From NCBI GenBank assembly GCA_028875075.1, contig JAPPGF010000036.1, forward strand, positions 1 to 64,000: DNA of 64,000 bases. The letters run 5' to 3'. This document shows, piece by piece, positions 1-9,507 of the stretch; within the stretch, counting starts at the first letter, position 1; every line of letters begins with the position of its first letter. Below the pieces are notes generated by a model. The model was not told the origin of the DNA and searched no databases. It saw only the letters and a list, made by a program, of their open reading frames with translations. The stretch is from Gemmatimonadota bacterium (GTDB lineage Bacteria; Gemmatimonadota; Gemmatimonadetes; Longimicrobiales; Gaopeijiaceae). The position numbers and the translations under genes are program-made.

Positions 1-54
1 CCTGCCACGTCGCTGCGCCCGAAGCCCAGTCGTCCAGGTCGAGGACCCAGTGGT

Positions 55-200
55 GGGCGGCCCGCGCCGGCCCGGCCGCCGCCCACCCCCCCAAGAAGTT
101 GAGATTTAGGCCCCCCACGGCCACTACCCCCCCCGCGCCCGGCGCGGGCCCCCCCCCCCCCCGCGCCCCCCGCCCCGCCCCCCGCCCCGCCCCCCCCACG
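55..200. repeat. C-rich low-complexity tract at window start, probably corrupted assembly or sequence
   Basis: Long runs of C with occasional g/a (e.g. 'cccccccccccccgcgccccccgccccgcccccc'), unlike the rest of the window. Confidence 0.75.
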
Positions 201-994
201 ACCCGCTTTCGTACTACACGGTTCTGGCTGCGGACCTGATGGGAGAAGACTTCCGGTTGAATCTGGCGGCGGATGAAGCATCGTCCCCCGCTCCGCCCTG
301 GCTGTTGGAAGGCATCGAGCACGTGGATCTGCTGCGCGCCGCAGGGCTAGACGAGGGGGAAATGGCCGAGATCGATCGGCTCACGGCACGTGCCCGTACG
401 GACGAGGCCGCGATGTACAGTTTGGCCGAGGCTCTGATCGAACGTGACCATACGATTCTGGCCATCAACATGGGGTACCAGCTTCGTCGGGACGGGGTGC
501 CCTGGACGCTCCGCCTGGCCCGGATCATCTACCCCTGGCGGTATCGCGAAGTGTTCGAACGAGAAGCGCACGAGAACGGCCTTGAGCCCTACCTGATCGC
601 TGCGCTTGCCCGTCAGGAATCGGCGTTCGATCCGGATATCCGCTCCGTCGCCAACGCGGTAGGGCTCATGCAGCTGCTCCCGTCGACTGCGACCGAAGTG
701 GCGCGCCGTAACGGGCCCGAGGACCTTCGCGAGGAGCTGCTTGAGGTGCCTGACGTAAACGTGCACCTCGGTACTCGCTACCTTGCGGACTTGTTGCGGC
801 GAAACCAGGGCGATATCGCCCGCTTCTTGGCGGGCTACAACGCGGGCCAGCGTCGCGTGCTGCGATGGCGGGAATTTGCAGAGGCCGCGGACCCACTGAC
901 CTTCACCGAACGCATTCCGTTCGCCGAGACCCGCAACTACGTGAAGGCCGTACGCCGCAACGTGGCGATCTACCGTGCGCTGTACGGTAACTGA
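200..994 (+). CDS. Soluble lytic murein transglycosylase (Slt/MltE-like), 5'-truncated or corrupted
   Basis: SLT motif 'ARQESAFDPDIRSVANAVGLMQLLPSTATEVA' and 'GTRYLADLL...FLAGYNAG'. The frame stays open upstream of the listed ATG, reading 'DPLSYYTVLAADLMGEDFRL', an Slt70-like segment, until it enters the C-rich tract. Confidence 0.85.
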   Translation, partial: DPLSYYTVLAADLMGEDFRLNLAADEASSPAPPWLLEGIEHVDLLRAAGLDEGEMAEIDRLTARARTDEAAMYSLAEALIERDHTILAINMGYQLRRDGVPWTLRLARIIYPWRYREVFEREAHENGLEPYLIAALARQESAFDPDIRSVANAVGLMQLLPSTATEVARRNGPEDLREELLEVPDVNVHLGTRYLADLLRRNQGDIARFLAGYNAGQRRVLRWREFAEAADPLTFTERIPFAETRNYVKAVRRNVAIYRALYGN

Positions 995-1131
995 CGAGCG
1001 ATAACCGTTACTTACTTGCTCGCCTGCGGGGAAGCCCTCTAACCTGTTCTGGTCCACCTAGGTTCCGGGCGTCGCGGGGCCGTCCACGGTCCTCCTCTGC
1101 CCGCCGGTCCACCTGATTGGAGGGTGCAGGA

Positions 1132-1329
1132 ATGAAGGGTACCGTGAAGTGGTTCAACGACGCCAAGGGCTATGGTTTCATCACTCAGCCGGGCGGAGAT
1201 GACGTCTTCGTGCATTTTTCCGCGATTGTTGGCGACGGTTTCCGAACCCTTACGGAAGGCGAAGAGGTGGAATTCGAGCTCCAGCAGACCGACCGTGGCC
1301 TGCAGGCCTCGAAGGTGATTCGCGCCTGA
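1132..1329 (+). CDS. cspA: Cold-shock protein (CspA family)
   Basis: [35 protein letters not shown]1/RNP2 motifs; 'ggaggg' upstream of the ATG. Confidence 0.95.
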   Translation: MKGTVKWFNDAKGYGFITQPGGDDVFVHFSAIVGDGFRTLTEGEEVEFELQQTDRGLQASKVIRA

Positions 1330-1351
1330 TCCATCTCCTTCTTGGCTCTTT

Positions 1352-1384
1352 CGGGCGTCCCGTGGTTCGACCGCGGGGCGCCCG
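1352..1384 (+). terminator. GC-rich hairpin downstream of cspA
   Basis: cgggcgtcccg / cggggcgcccg 11-bp stem (one G-T) with 11-nt loop; no clear U tract. Confidence 0.35.
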
Positions 1385-1686
1385 GATTCTTCCGAACGAT
1401 GAAGGAATGCGGGAAAGTCCTACCTCGAACGTCTGGACACCGGCGGATTGATTGCCCGGCGCGTCACTACGTGGGCAACCCGCCTGCCGAATCTGCTGGG
1501 CCACACGACTCGGCGTCAGACCTGCCAAGTGAATAGTGAGTCGACTGCACATATCGTGGTATCGTAGTGCTGCCATGACAGGCGCTCGGGTAGCTTCCGA
1601 AGCTGTTGGTGAACTCGTTCTTAGTTCATTCTCTCGGGAACAGCACCCACGAAGACGGTGACGCAGCCGTGACCAGAGACCGCTGA

Positions 1687-4467
1687 GTGAAAGTCCCCTC
1701 CAAGACCGTCCCTCGCCTCTTCCTGATCGACGCCTACGCACTCATCTACCGAGCGTTCTTCGCGTTCGTCCAACGTCCGCTCATCAATTCTAGGGGAGAG
1801 AACACGTCCGCGCCCTTCGGCTTCACGAACTTCTTGCTCGAAGTGCTAGAAGAATGCAAACCCGACTACTTGGCGGTTGTGTTCGACGCGGGCACAAGCG
1901 GACGCAACGAGATCTACCCCGGCTACAAGGCTACGCGGGACGCGATGCCGGACGAGCTCAAGTGGAGCTTGCCTCGCATCAGTGAGGTAATCGATGCGTT
2001 GGGCGTCCGGCGCATCGTACTGGACGGGTGGGAGGCGGACGACGTGATCGGGACGTTGGCGCAGCGCGCGGTGGAGGCCGGGGTGGAGGCGGTCATCGTC
2101 TCGGCGGACAAGGACTACTATCAGCTTGTGGGCTCTCACGTCGTACTCATGAATCCAGGTCGCGGCGGCGCGACTGGGGTCGGAGCGGAATGGGTGGACG
2201 AGACCTCCGCGCCTAGGAAGTTTGGCGTGCCTCCTGCCCGGGTAGTGGATTACTTGGCACTCGTTGGCGACGCTTCTGACAACGTGCCTGGGGCCCCCGG
2301 CATAGGACCGAAGACGGCGCTCAAGCTTATCGAGGAGTACGGCGCCGTCGAGGACATCCTCGCACACGCGACCGACGTGAGCGGTCGGCGTACACGCGAC
2401 AGTCTACTCATGCACGCGGACACGGTGAGGCTCTCCAAACAGCTCGTGACGATCCAGACCGATGTCCCACTCGGTGGGCTGGAAGTGGAACACCTCCGCG
2501 TGGGTGAGCCAGACTATGCGCGTCTGCGTGAGCTGTTTGTGGCGTTGGAGTTCCGCGCGCTCGCGAACCAGTTCACTCGACCTGCGGCCTTGGCAGGCGC
2601 CGTCGAGCCCGAGGTGTCCACTGGTCGCACGAGATACCTGGCAATCACCGAACCCGACCGGGTCGGTAAGCTAGTCGCAGGGATCCGGGAACGGGGCTGG
2701 GTGGCGATCGAGTGTGAAACCAGCGCGCCGGACGCTATGCGCGCGGGGTTGGTCGGGATTGCGCTCGCGGTGGACGCTGGGAAGGCCTACTACCTGCCAT
2801 TTGGGCATTGCTCGCCCGGCGAATTCGAGCTGGGCGCCGGTGCCCAGGGGGTCGCCAACCTCCCCATGTTTGATGACCCGAGGATCGCGCCGCTCAGGGA
2901 CCTGCTTGAGGACCCGGACATCCGGAAGATCGGCCAAGATCTGAAGCGCGACTTGATCGTACTGTGGCGGTGCGGCGTAGAGCTGGCCGGTCTTTCGTTC
3001 GACACGATGGTCGCTTCGTACGTGCTCGACCCCGGTCGGCGGACCCATTCGCTCGAGGCGCTAGCACTGGATGTCCTCGCGCACAAGACGACCTCCTACG
3101 CCGATGTGGCCGGCCGCGGCCAGAAACAGATCTCGTTTGCGCAGGTCACGCTCGATGCCGCACGGGACTACGTGTGCCAAGGTGCGGACTATTCGCTGCG
3201 CCTCCACAAGCGTTTCCGTCCGGAGCTCGAGGAGCAGGGGATGGACGTACTCTTCCACGAGCTTGAGATGCCGCTCGTTCCGGTCCTTGCGCGCATGCAG
3301 CGACACGGCGTGCGCATCAATGAGGGCTTCTTCCGCGCGATGAGCCGGAAGCTCAATGAGGAGCTGAAGCTCTTGCAGCAGGAGATATGGAAGGAATCGG
3401 GTACCGAGTTCAACCTCAATTCCACGCTCCAGCTGCGGGAGGTGCTGTTCGAGAGACTCGCGCTACCGGTGATCAAACGCACCAAGACAGGACCCTCGAC
3501 AGACGCCAGCGTTCTGGCGGAACTGGCTGGCCAGGGCCATCGTGTACCGTTGGCGCTGCTTGAGTACCGAGAAATGGAGAAGCTTCGAGGGACCTACGTG
3601 GACGCACTCCCGGCGCTTGTCAGCCCTGAGACCGGCCGAATCCACACTTCGTTCAACCAGACCGTCGCGGCGACCGGTCGGCTCTCCTCGTCGGACCCCA
3701 ACCTCCAGAACATACCGGTCCGCACCGCCCTAGGTCGAGAGATCCGCAAGGGGTTCGTAGCCGAGGAGGGCTATCAACTGCTCGCGGTCGACTATTCGCA
3801 GATTGAGCTCCGCATCCTCGCCCACTTTTCGGGCGACGCGCCCCTCGTGAACGCTTTCCGCCAGGGGATCGACGTACACCGGCAAACCGCAGCCGTCGTT
3901 TTCGACGTGCCGATCAACAAAGTGAACGCGGAGCAGCGCGCGCAAGCAAAGACCATCAACTTTGCCACACTCTACGGGCAGGGCCCGTTCGCGCTTGCGC
4001 AGCAGCTAGGCACTTCACAGACGGACGCTAAGGCGTTCATCGATGCCTATTTTGAGCGATTTAGCGGCGTGAGGCGCTACTTGGACGAGATGGTGGAGAT
4101 GGCGCGCGAGAAGGGCTATGTCGAGACCCTCCTCGGGCGCCGCCGTTTCATCCCCGAGCTGGGGAGCCGAAACTGGAACATCCGGCAGTTCGGCGAGCGC
4201 GTGGCGCAGAACACGCCGATCCAAGGCACGGCCGCCGATCTAATCAAGACGGCGATGATCAATCTGGACCGGGCGCTCGAAGCGTCTGGTTGGGGCGCCC
4301 GCCTGCTGCTCACCGTACACGACGAGCTGCTGCTCGAAGTACCCGAAGATCATGTCGACGACGTTGGTTCTATCGTGGTCGAGCTGATGAAGAACGCGAT
4401 CACGCTCGACGTGCCGGTCGACGTCGACTACGGCATCGGCGACACTTGGTACGCGGCGAAGCGTTGA
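1687..4467 (+). CDS. polA: DNA polymerase I
   Basis: Full-length 926 aa with 5'-nuclease domain (LIDAYALIYRAFFAF), Pol A motif DYSQIELRILAHFSGD, motif C VHDELLLEVPE; GTG start. Confidence 0.96.
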   Translation: MKVPSKTVPRLFLIDAYALIYRAFFAFVQRPLINSRGENTSAPFGFTNFLLEVLEECKPDYLAVVFDAGTSGRNEIYPGYKATRDAMPDELKWSLPRISEVIDALGVRRIVLDGWEADDVIGTLAQRAVEAGVEAVIVSADKDYYQLVGSHVVLMNPGRGGATGVGAEWVDETSAPRKFGVPPARVVDYLALVGDASDNVPGAPGIGPKTALKLIEEYGAVEDILAHATDVSGRRTRDSLLMHADTVRLSKQLVTIQTDVPLGGLEVEHLRVGEPDYARLRELFVALEFRALANQFTRPAALAGAVEPEVSTGRTRYLAITEPDRVGKLVAGIRERGWVAIECETSAPDAMRAGLVGIALAVDAGKAYYLPFGHCSPGEFELGAGAQGVANLPMFDDPRIAPLRDLLEDPDIRKIGQDLKRDLIVLWRCGVELAGLSFDTMVASYVLDPGRRTHSLEALALDVLAHKTTSYADVAGRGQKQISFAQVTLDAARDYVCQGADYSLRLHKRFRPELEEQGMDVLFHELEMPLVPVLARMQRHGVRINEGFFRAMSRKLNEELKLLQQEIWKESGTEFNLNSTLQLREVLFERLALPVIKRTKTGPSTDASVLAELAGQGHRVPLALLEYREMEKLRGTYVDALPALVSPETGRIHTSFNQTVAATGRLSSSDPNLQNIPVRTALGREIRKGFVAEEGYQLLAVDYSQIELRILAHFSGDAPLVNAFRQGIDVHRQTAAVVFDVPINKVNAEQRAQAKTINFATLYGQGPFALAQQLGTSQTDAKAFIDAYFERFSGVRRYLDEMVEMAREKGYVETLLGRRRFIPELGSRNWNIRQFGERVAQNTPIQGTAADLIKTAMINLDRALEASGWGARLLLTVHDELLLEVPEDHVDDVGSIVVELMKNAITLDVPVDVDYGIGDTWYAAKR

Positions 4468-4486
4468 GCGTCGACCCGACCGCGCT

Positions 4487-5149
4487 TCAGTCGGCGGCGA
4501 AGCAGTAGAACAAACCAGCGCCACCAGATCCGGCGAGATTCTCCTGTGAGCAGCCTCGGCTCGGATGCGCTTGGTTCCACGGTGAGCCGGGAGTCTGGAA
4601 GGTGAAGCGGTCGTGGTGACCGACCATCGCGCTTCCCTCGGCGCTACTCGTCCAGTTGTTACAGGTCCGGTCATCTCCGGTTGGGAAGGCAGTTCCGTCG
4701 AGCTGCGTCCCCGTCAAGATGTCATGCATGTTCGGGGAGTCGCCGTTGGCACCCGAGTTCACCGGTTGGCCGTTCTCGTTGAGAGCGTTCTCGTAGTTGA
4801 TCGCCGCATTGTTGTAGTGTAGGTCGTCCACACCGGCCGCTATCCGGAGGCCTGCAGCGTTGAACCACGGCCCCTCGCCGATACGGTCTCGAGCGTTGAC
4901 AGCGGGTTGTTCCCCTGTGGCCTGTGTGCTCAGGTAGGCCCGCCAAGTGCGGTCGCGCTCTCCCGCTGCCTGAGCCAACGCTTCACAGTGGGTGTCGGCC
5001 CCGTCGAGACCACCGAGGTCAGCGCCGTTTCCCAATCCGACACTCGTGATGAAGAATCCAAGCGGCTCTTCCTGCGCGAAGCCACGGCTCGGAAGCGCAA
5101 TCGCGCAGGTCAGCACCACGGCCGTTAGGATCCACTTTGTGCTCATCAT
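4487..5149 (-). CDS. Secreted lectin/endostatin-fold-like protein
   Basis: Signal peptide MMSTKWILTAVVLTCAIALPSRGFAQ, then 'GADTHCEALAQAAGERDRTWRAYLST...DRTCNNWTSS...GCSQENLAGSGGAGLFYCFAAD' with conserved Cys/Trp pattern. Confidence 0.65.
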   Translation of the reverse strand: MMSTKWILTAVVLTCAIALPSRGFAQEEPLGFFITSVGLGNGADLGGLDGADTHCEALAQAAGERDRTWRAYLSTQATGEQPAVNARDRIGEGPWFNAAGLRIAAGVDDLHYNNAAINYENALNENGQPVNSGANGDSPNMHDILTGTQLDGTAFPTGDDRTCNNWTSSAEGSAMVGHHDRFTFQTPGSPWNQAHPSRGCSQENLAGSGGAGLFYCFAAD

Positions 5150-5298
5150 CGTCGCTCCTCGCACGGGGGCAAGCACTCGTTCGGGGACCAAGCGCAAAAT
5201 GGCATCCGCGAACGCGGTGGACCAGGGCGAGGTCCTAACCTGGCTTCGTCTGCCTAGATCACTGCGCAGGAACTGACCATACGGGAGCCCTCTGGCTG

Positions 5299-7323
5299 TC
5301 ACAGCCATCTTCGGAACCGACGATCCACCGAGACGACCCACTCCCAGTGTCCGTTGTTCAGCCCGCGGCCTAGGTCGAAGTGCACGACGTTCCAACCGAG
5401 TCCGAGGCCGGGCCCGGCCGACGCTAGGACGGAACCGTCCCTCACCGCTCCCGCAGCGGCGAACATGCGCAGGGCCACCCAAGGATCAAAGAGCGCAAAG
5501 GTCGCTTCGGCGCTTGCTAGCCAGAAGCCGTTCCCCGACTGCGCACGGAACGGATGACCGGGGAGGGTTCCCCGTCCGCCGAGGTAGTACAGCTGTTGGG
5601 GCGGTACGTCACCGAACGCGAAGCCGGCATGCACGCTTGCTCTTAGGTCGACGTCCGTCCCTAACCCGACACGTTCCCACTGCAGAACACCGTGAGTTTG
5701 ACCCACAGCGTTGACGTCTTCGTAGCCGTCCGGGTCGAACCAGCCGAGCTGACCGACAACGTCGAGCGCAAGGGCGTCAGTGAGCGCCTTTGAGTGCGAA
5801 AGCTCGATTGTGCCCAACCATCCTTTGGCGACGCCGGGCAGCGGTCGGTACCGACGTGCGTCATGGGGATCGAGCGCGGTGCGCGACGGGTCGTGCCGCT
5901 CCCACGTCAGCGACAGCCGGGTGGAAGCGTCGCTTGGTGCACTGCCCAGGAAGATCGAGAAACCCGAGCTGACCCAAGGGTCAATCCAGTCGCCTTCCCC
6001 AGTTAGCGCCAGAAACGTATTGAGGCCGTGGGACAAGCTGGCCAGTGGACCTAGATCGCGAAGCTCTCTCCAAAACGCTCGTATCCCCGTGCGCCCGCTT
6101 GCGTTCTCGATCGCTACGGTCGCCGAGGGGCGGCCAGCCCCGAACCCCCAGCCTCCGTGTGCCTTCACAACCCGGTCGCCACTGGGGCGCCAAGCGAGTC
6201 CAAGGCCTACGAAGGCTTGCTCGCCCCTGTTCCAACGGAAGACGTGGGAGACAGAGGGCACATACAGCCGGAGGGGCGCGAGCCCGCTCAAATAGCGTCC
6301 GGCGGTGAGCTCCAGCGCGCGCGCACGAATCTCCCGCAGGGATGGGGTTTGAGCAAGCTCCGATGCCTCCGCCTCGGGAATGAGCGATTCACCGAACGGG
6401 TAGCGTTCACGCTCCGCTTGAGGAGCGGCGGTGACCGTTGATCCCAAGAACAAGTGGTCGGGCAGCTCAACGTTGAACTCGTAGTCGCTAATCTCGAACC
6501 GACCACGAATCACACTTCCAGCCAGGAAGTCGAACAATGGCATCTCACGCCGAATCTCAACTTCCTGCCGATACGGAAGCCACCAGCGTCGTCTCCAAAG
6601 CGAATTGTCGAGCGAGATCCGTATGTAGTCCAAGTACCGGTCCACATACGAGGCCGGAGTGAAGGTGAACGTCATACGTACGATCGCTGCGGTTGCCCGA
6701 TCCAAGAACACGCTGCCGACAAAGCCGGGCTCTGCCAGACGCTTGGGCCGAACCTGCACTTCGTTCACCCGGACCATGAACTCCGTGCCCGGGGAAGCGA
6801 TCGCGAGGGAGTCGCCCAACCGGTAATCGTATACCGTTTCGGCTCCAGGTGCGGCAGGGTGGAGCACGGCTTCCACCTCGTCGCCGTCACCTAACCGGAT
6901 CCGATCGGCGAAGTCATCCTGTACGACAGTAAGGTGGTCGAGGTGGTAGCGAATATTGGTAGGAAGCAGCTTCTCGTCGCGCAGGCCAACAATGCGTTGT
7001 CGGGTGCCACGCGGGGCACGCCAGTAGACCTCGAGCGCGATCTGGTCAGCCTTCACCAGCATGCGTCGATCCGTATCAGGACGATCGATCAGGAAGAAGA
7101 TCCGGCCCGTTGCATTCGACCGATAGGTGCGCAGACCGGGGTCACTGGCCAGACCTTGGCGTACGTCACGCGCCCGCCGGATAAGTTCTAGGGCCGTGTC
7201 CGTGTTCCATCCGTCCCGTTCCGTGTCCTGCGATTGTGCCGTCGCGGGCCGTAACGCAAACAGGAACATGAGCCCCATGGTTTGCCGCCAGCGGGGTCGC
7301 AGCCTTCGGAAGCCAGTAGACAT
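5299..7323 (-). CDS. Outer-membrane protein with BamA/surface-antigen-like C-terminal beta-barrel
   Basis: Signal-like N-terminus; C-terminus 'YLGGRGTLPGHPFRAQSGNGFWLASAEATFALFDPWVALRMFAAAGAV' resembles Omp85-family barrels. Confidence 0.6.
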   Translation of the reverse strand: MSTGFRRLRPRWRQTMGLMFLFALRPATAQSQDTERDGWNTDTALELIRRARDVRQGLASDPGLRTYRSNATGRIFFLIDRPDTDRRMLVKADQIALEVYWRAPRGTRQRIVGLRDEKLLPTNIRYHLDHLTVVQDDFADRIRLGDGDEVEAVLHPAAPGAETVYDYRLGDSLAIASPGTEFMVRVNEVQVRPKRLAEPGFVGSVFLDRATAAIVRMTFTFTPASYVDRYLDYIRISLDNSLWRRRWWLPYRQEVEIRREMPLFDFLAGSVIRGRFEISDYEFNVELPDHLFLGSTVTAAPQAERERYPFGESLIPEAEASELAQTPSLREIRARALELTAGRYLSGLAPLRLYVPSVSHVFRWNRGEQAFVGLGLAWRPSGDRVVKAHGGWGFGAGRPSATVAIENASGRTGIRAFWRELRDLGPLASLSHGLNTFLALTGEGDWIDPWVSSGFSIFLGSAPSDASTRLSLTWERHDPSRTALDPHDARRYRPLPGVAKGWLGTIELSHSKALTDALALDVVGQLGWFDPDGYEDVNAVGQTHGVLQWERVGLGTDVDLRASVHAGFAFGDVPPQQLYYLGGRGTLPGHPFRAQSGNGFWLASAEATFALFDPWVALRMFAAAGAVRDGSVLASAGPGLGLGWNVVHFDLGRGLNNGHWEWVVSVDRRFRRWL

Positions 7324-7366
7324 TCGATGTCGTACCGGGGCCCTAGGAAGCAGTTCCTGAAATGTG

Positions 7367-7399
7367 AAGGCCCTGTCTGGCGTAACTGGACGGGGCCTT
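7367..7399 (-). terminator. Hairpin downstream of sigma factor gene
   Basis: aaggccctgtc / gacggggcctt 11-bp stem (one G-T), 11-nt loop, just past the stop codon at 7422. Confidence 0.5.
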
Positions 7400-7421
7400 G
7401 ACCTAGTGCAGGAGGCGACTG

Positions 7422-8282
7422 TTAGTTGGAGACCCAGAATCCTGAGAGCGATTCTCCGTGCGGACTCTCCCGCAGCTTCTCGAACGCGCGATTACGGATT
7501 TGTCGAATGCGCTCGCGGGTAACACCCAGCAGCGATCCGATCTCCTCGAGCGTACGCTCCTCGCCGTCGTCTAGGCCGTAGTAGAGGTAGAGGATCTTGC
7601 GTTCCCGCTCGGTCAAATAGGACTCGAACATTGATTCCAGAAAATCGCGGCGCGCGATTGCCTCGACATCCTCTTCAATGTCGGCTCCATCCACGCCGCC
7701 GAATCTCTCGCCGAAGCTCGCGCTGTCTCGATCGCTCCGGTCGATGGGAGCGTCCAGGGAGAGCTCGCTGGCTGCCACCCGTCGCAGGGCGCGAATCGTT
7801 TCGACAGGTTCGCACATTTCCTCGGCGATCTCTTGGTCGGTTGGCGAACGCCCGAGCTGCTGTGTAAGCAGGGTGTCGGTGCGGGCCAGCTTGGCGAGGT
7901 TGGAGTTCTGGTTGAGCGGGATTCGGACTGAGCGGGTCTGCTCGGCGAGGGCTTGAAGAACAGTCTGGCGGATCCACCAAACAGCGTACGAGATGAACTT
8001 CACGCCCTTATCGGGATCAAACTTCTTGACTGCTTTGAGCAGCCCCTCGTTGCCGATACAGACTAGTTCGGCCAGACCGAGCCCGCGGCCCTGGTACTTC
8101 TTCACATAGGAGATCACGAAGCGGAGGTTGGCCGTTACGAGGCGCTCAGCGGCTTCCTTGTCACCAGTGCGTGCTCGTCGAGCCAGCGCTCGCTCTTCGG
8201 CGGGGTCTTGAATAAGAGGATATTTTTCGACGTCTTGCAGGTATTGATCGAACGAGTCTAGACCGCGGGAGGGGGAGAACAT
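7422..8282 (-). CDS. RNA polymerase sigma-70 family factor (RpoD/RpoS-like, short)
   Basis: Region 2 'LVTANLRFVISYVKKYQGRGLGLAELVCIGNEGLLKAVKKFDPDKGVKFISYAVWWIRQ', region 4 'LEEIGSLLGVTRERIRQIRNRAFEKLR'. Confidence 0.95.
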   Translation of the reverse strand: MFSPSRGLDSFDQYLQDVEKYPLIQDPAEERALARRARTGDKEAAERLVTANLRFVISYVKKYQGRGLGLAELVCIGNEGLLKAVKKFDPDKGVKFISYAVWWIRQTVLQALAEQTRSVRIPLNQNSNLAKLARTDTLLTQQLGRSPTDQEIAEEMCEPVETIRALRRVAASELSLDAPIDRSDRDSASFGERFGGVDGADIEEDVEAIARRDFLESMFESYLTERERKILYLYYGLDDGEERTLEEIGSLLGVTRERIRQIRNRAFEKLRESPHGESLSGFWVSN

Positions 8283-8429
8283 CCGTGTAATCTGCCTCGC
8301 ACCAATAGGGTCAGACGGAGCTTGCTACCGTTCTCAGTCCAGAAACCGCGTGTCCCAACTGTCGATCGGCGGGTCGCGTACACGAAGACAACTTGGCCGC
8401 GAGCGTGCGAAGGGCTCGCAAAGCTATAA

Positions 8430-8517
8430 ACCTCTGTTTCCAGAGTAAAGGTTCACGTTCCGTGCGATTGAACGGTTGCGAAGCTTTGGTTCGCGGGACT
8501 GAAACAGGGTGAACCTT
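8430..8517 (-). ncRNA. Candidate structured leader RNA upstream of sigma factor gene
   Basis: Minus strand: AAGGTTCAC...GCGAA-ccaaagc-TTCGC...CGTTC-aatcgcacg-GAACG...GTGAACCTT, then CTCTG-GAAA-CAGAG (GNRA loop). By-eye pairing only. Confidence 0.3.
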
Positions 8518-9005
8518 GATCTGCTAAGTCCGGGTCAGACGGCGAATACCACTTCTAGATTGTCGATTCCTGGGGTCGCTCCCAGGGAAAGCAGAGCACG
8601 TAGGTACGCCCCTGTACGTTGTCGAGTTCCATCCACTTGTGAATGAGTCGATCGAGAGCCGTTCGGCGTGCGCGGCACGGGAGTGTACTGCGCGGGCGGG
8701 GAAGTGCCTGCGGTAGAGGGAACGGGAGCGAAGCGTTGCAGGCGGGATCCGACCGCAACGGGGAAGCGTCCTGGGTGCGACCGAGCGCGGGACTCAACCC
8801 GCCCGGGACTCAGATCATCTAGAGTTCCGCCGCGGCCAACGTAAGCGTGACCCGGTGCGCCGAGGCCGATGGGCGCGAGGTCGTCGACGTACGCCGTGAT
8901 CGCAATGCAAGAGGGGGGAGATAGGGGTGACGGGCGCGACGGAGAGTCTCGTGGAATCGTCCAGCGCCGATGCCGAGCGGGCGATCACATCTGCCCTGCT
9001 TCCGG

Positions 9006-9485
9006 TCATCGACAGCGGTGTCTGCGTTCAGCTTCCAGTGCGACGCCGACGAGGGTCCGCTTCGCGATCGCTCGCACGAAAACGGGACCGATCACCCAGT
9101 CCGCTGCCAAGCGACCGATGAGCGGCCAGGCTGGGCCACACCACTCGTACAAGACGCGGATGCGTGAGGTGTCCGCGCCGATTGGCGTCATCTCCCACAG
9201 TACGTTCATGCCGCTCGTGATCCCGTAGACATGCTGGAATATGACCCTGTGTTGTTCGACATCATGGTGCATCTCGGAGAGCCACCACACGGGCCATCCG
9301 ATCGGTATCGGACCTAGGGGACGCCACGCCGCCATTTCCAACAGCCCCGTCGCGAAGCCATCCCTGCGAAGGAATCGGGCTCTCCGATAGTGGCGGAGGA
9401 TGTCGGGCCAGCACTCGACGTTCGCAGCCACCCGGAAGCAAAGGCCGGTCGGAGCAGCCGCTTCGTATTCGTAGACTGTCCTCAC
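9006..9485 (-). CDS. SRPBCC/polyketide-cyclase-like protein
   Basis: VRTVYEYEAAAPTGLCFRVAANVECWPDILRHYRRARFL typical SRPBCC N-terminus; GTG start 22 nt downstream of the CDF gene stop. Confidence 0.6.
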   Translation of the reverse strand: MRTVYEYEAAAPTGLCFRVAANVECWPDILRHYRRARFLRRDGFATGLLEMAAWRPLGPIPIGWPVWWLSEMHHDVEQHRVIFQHVYGITSGMNVLWEMTPIGADTSRIRVLYEWCGPAWPLIGRLAADWVIGPVFVRAIAKRTLVGVALEAERRHRCR

Positions 9486-9507
9486 GGCTCGGCAGTCTAT
9501 GCCATTC

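Noticed and set aside
8555-8797. 80-aa ORF on - strand
   Set aside because: No domain signal, Arg/Pro-rich composition, and adjacent intergenic region looks non-coding
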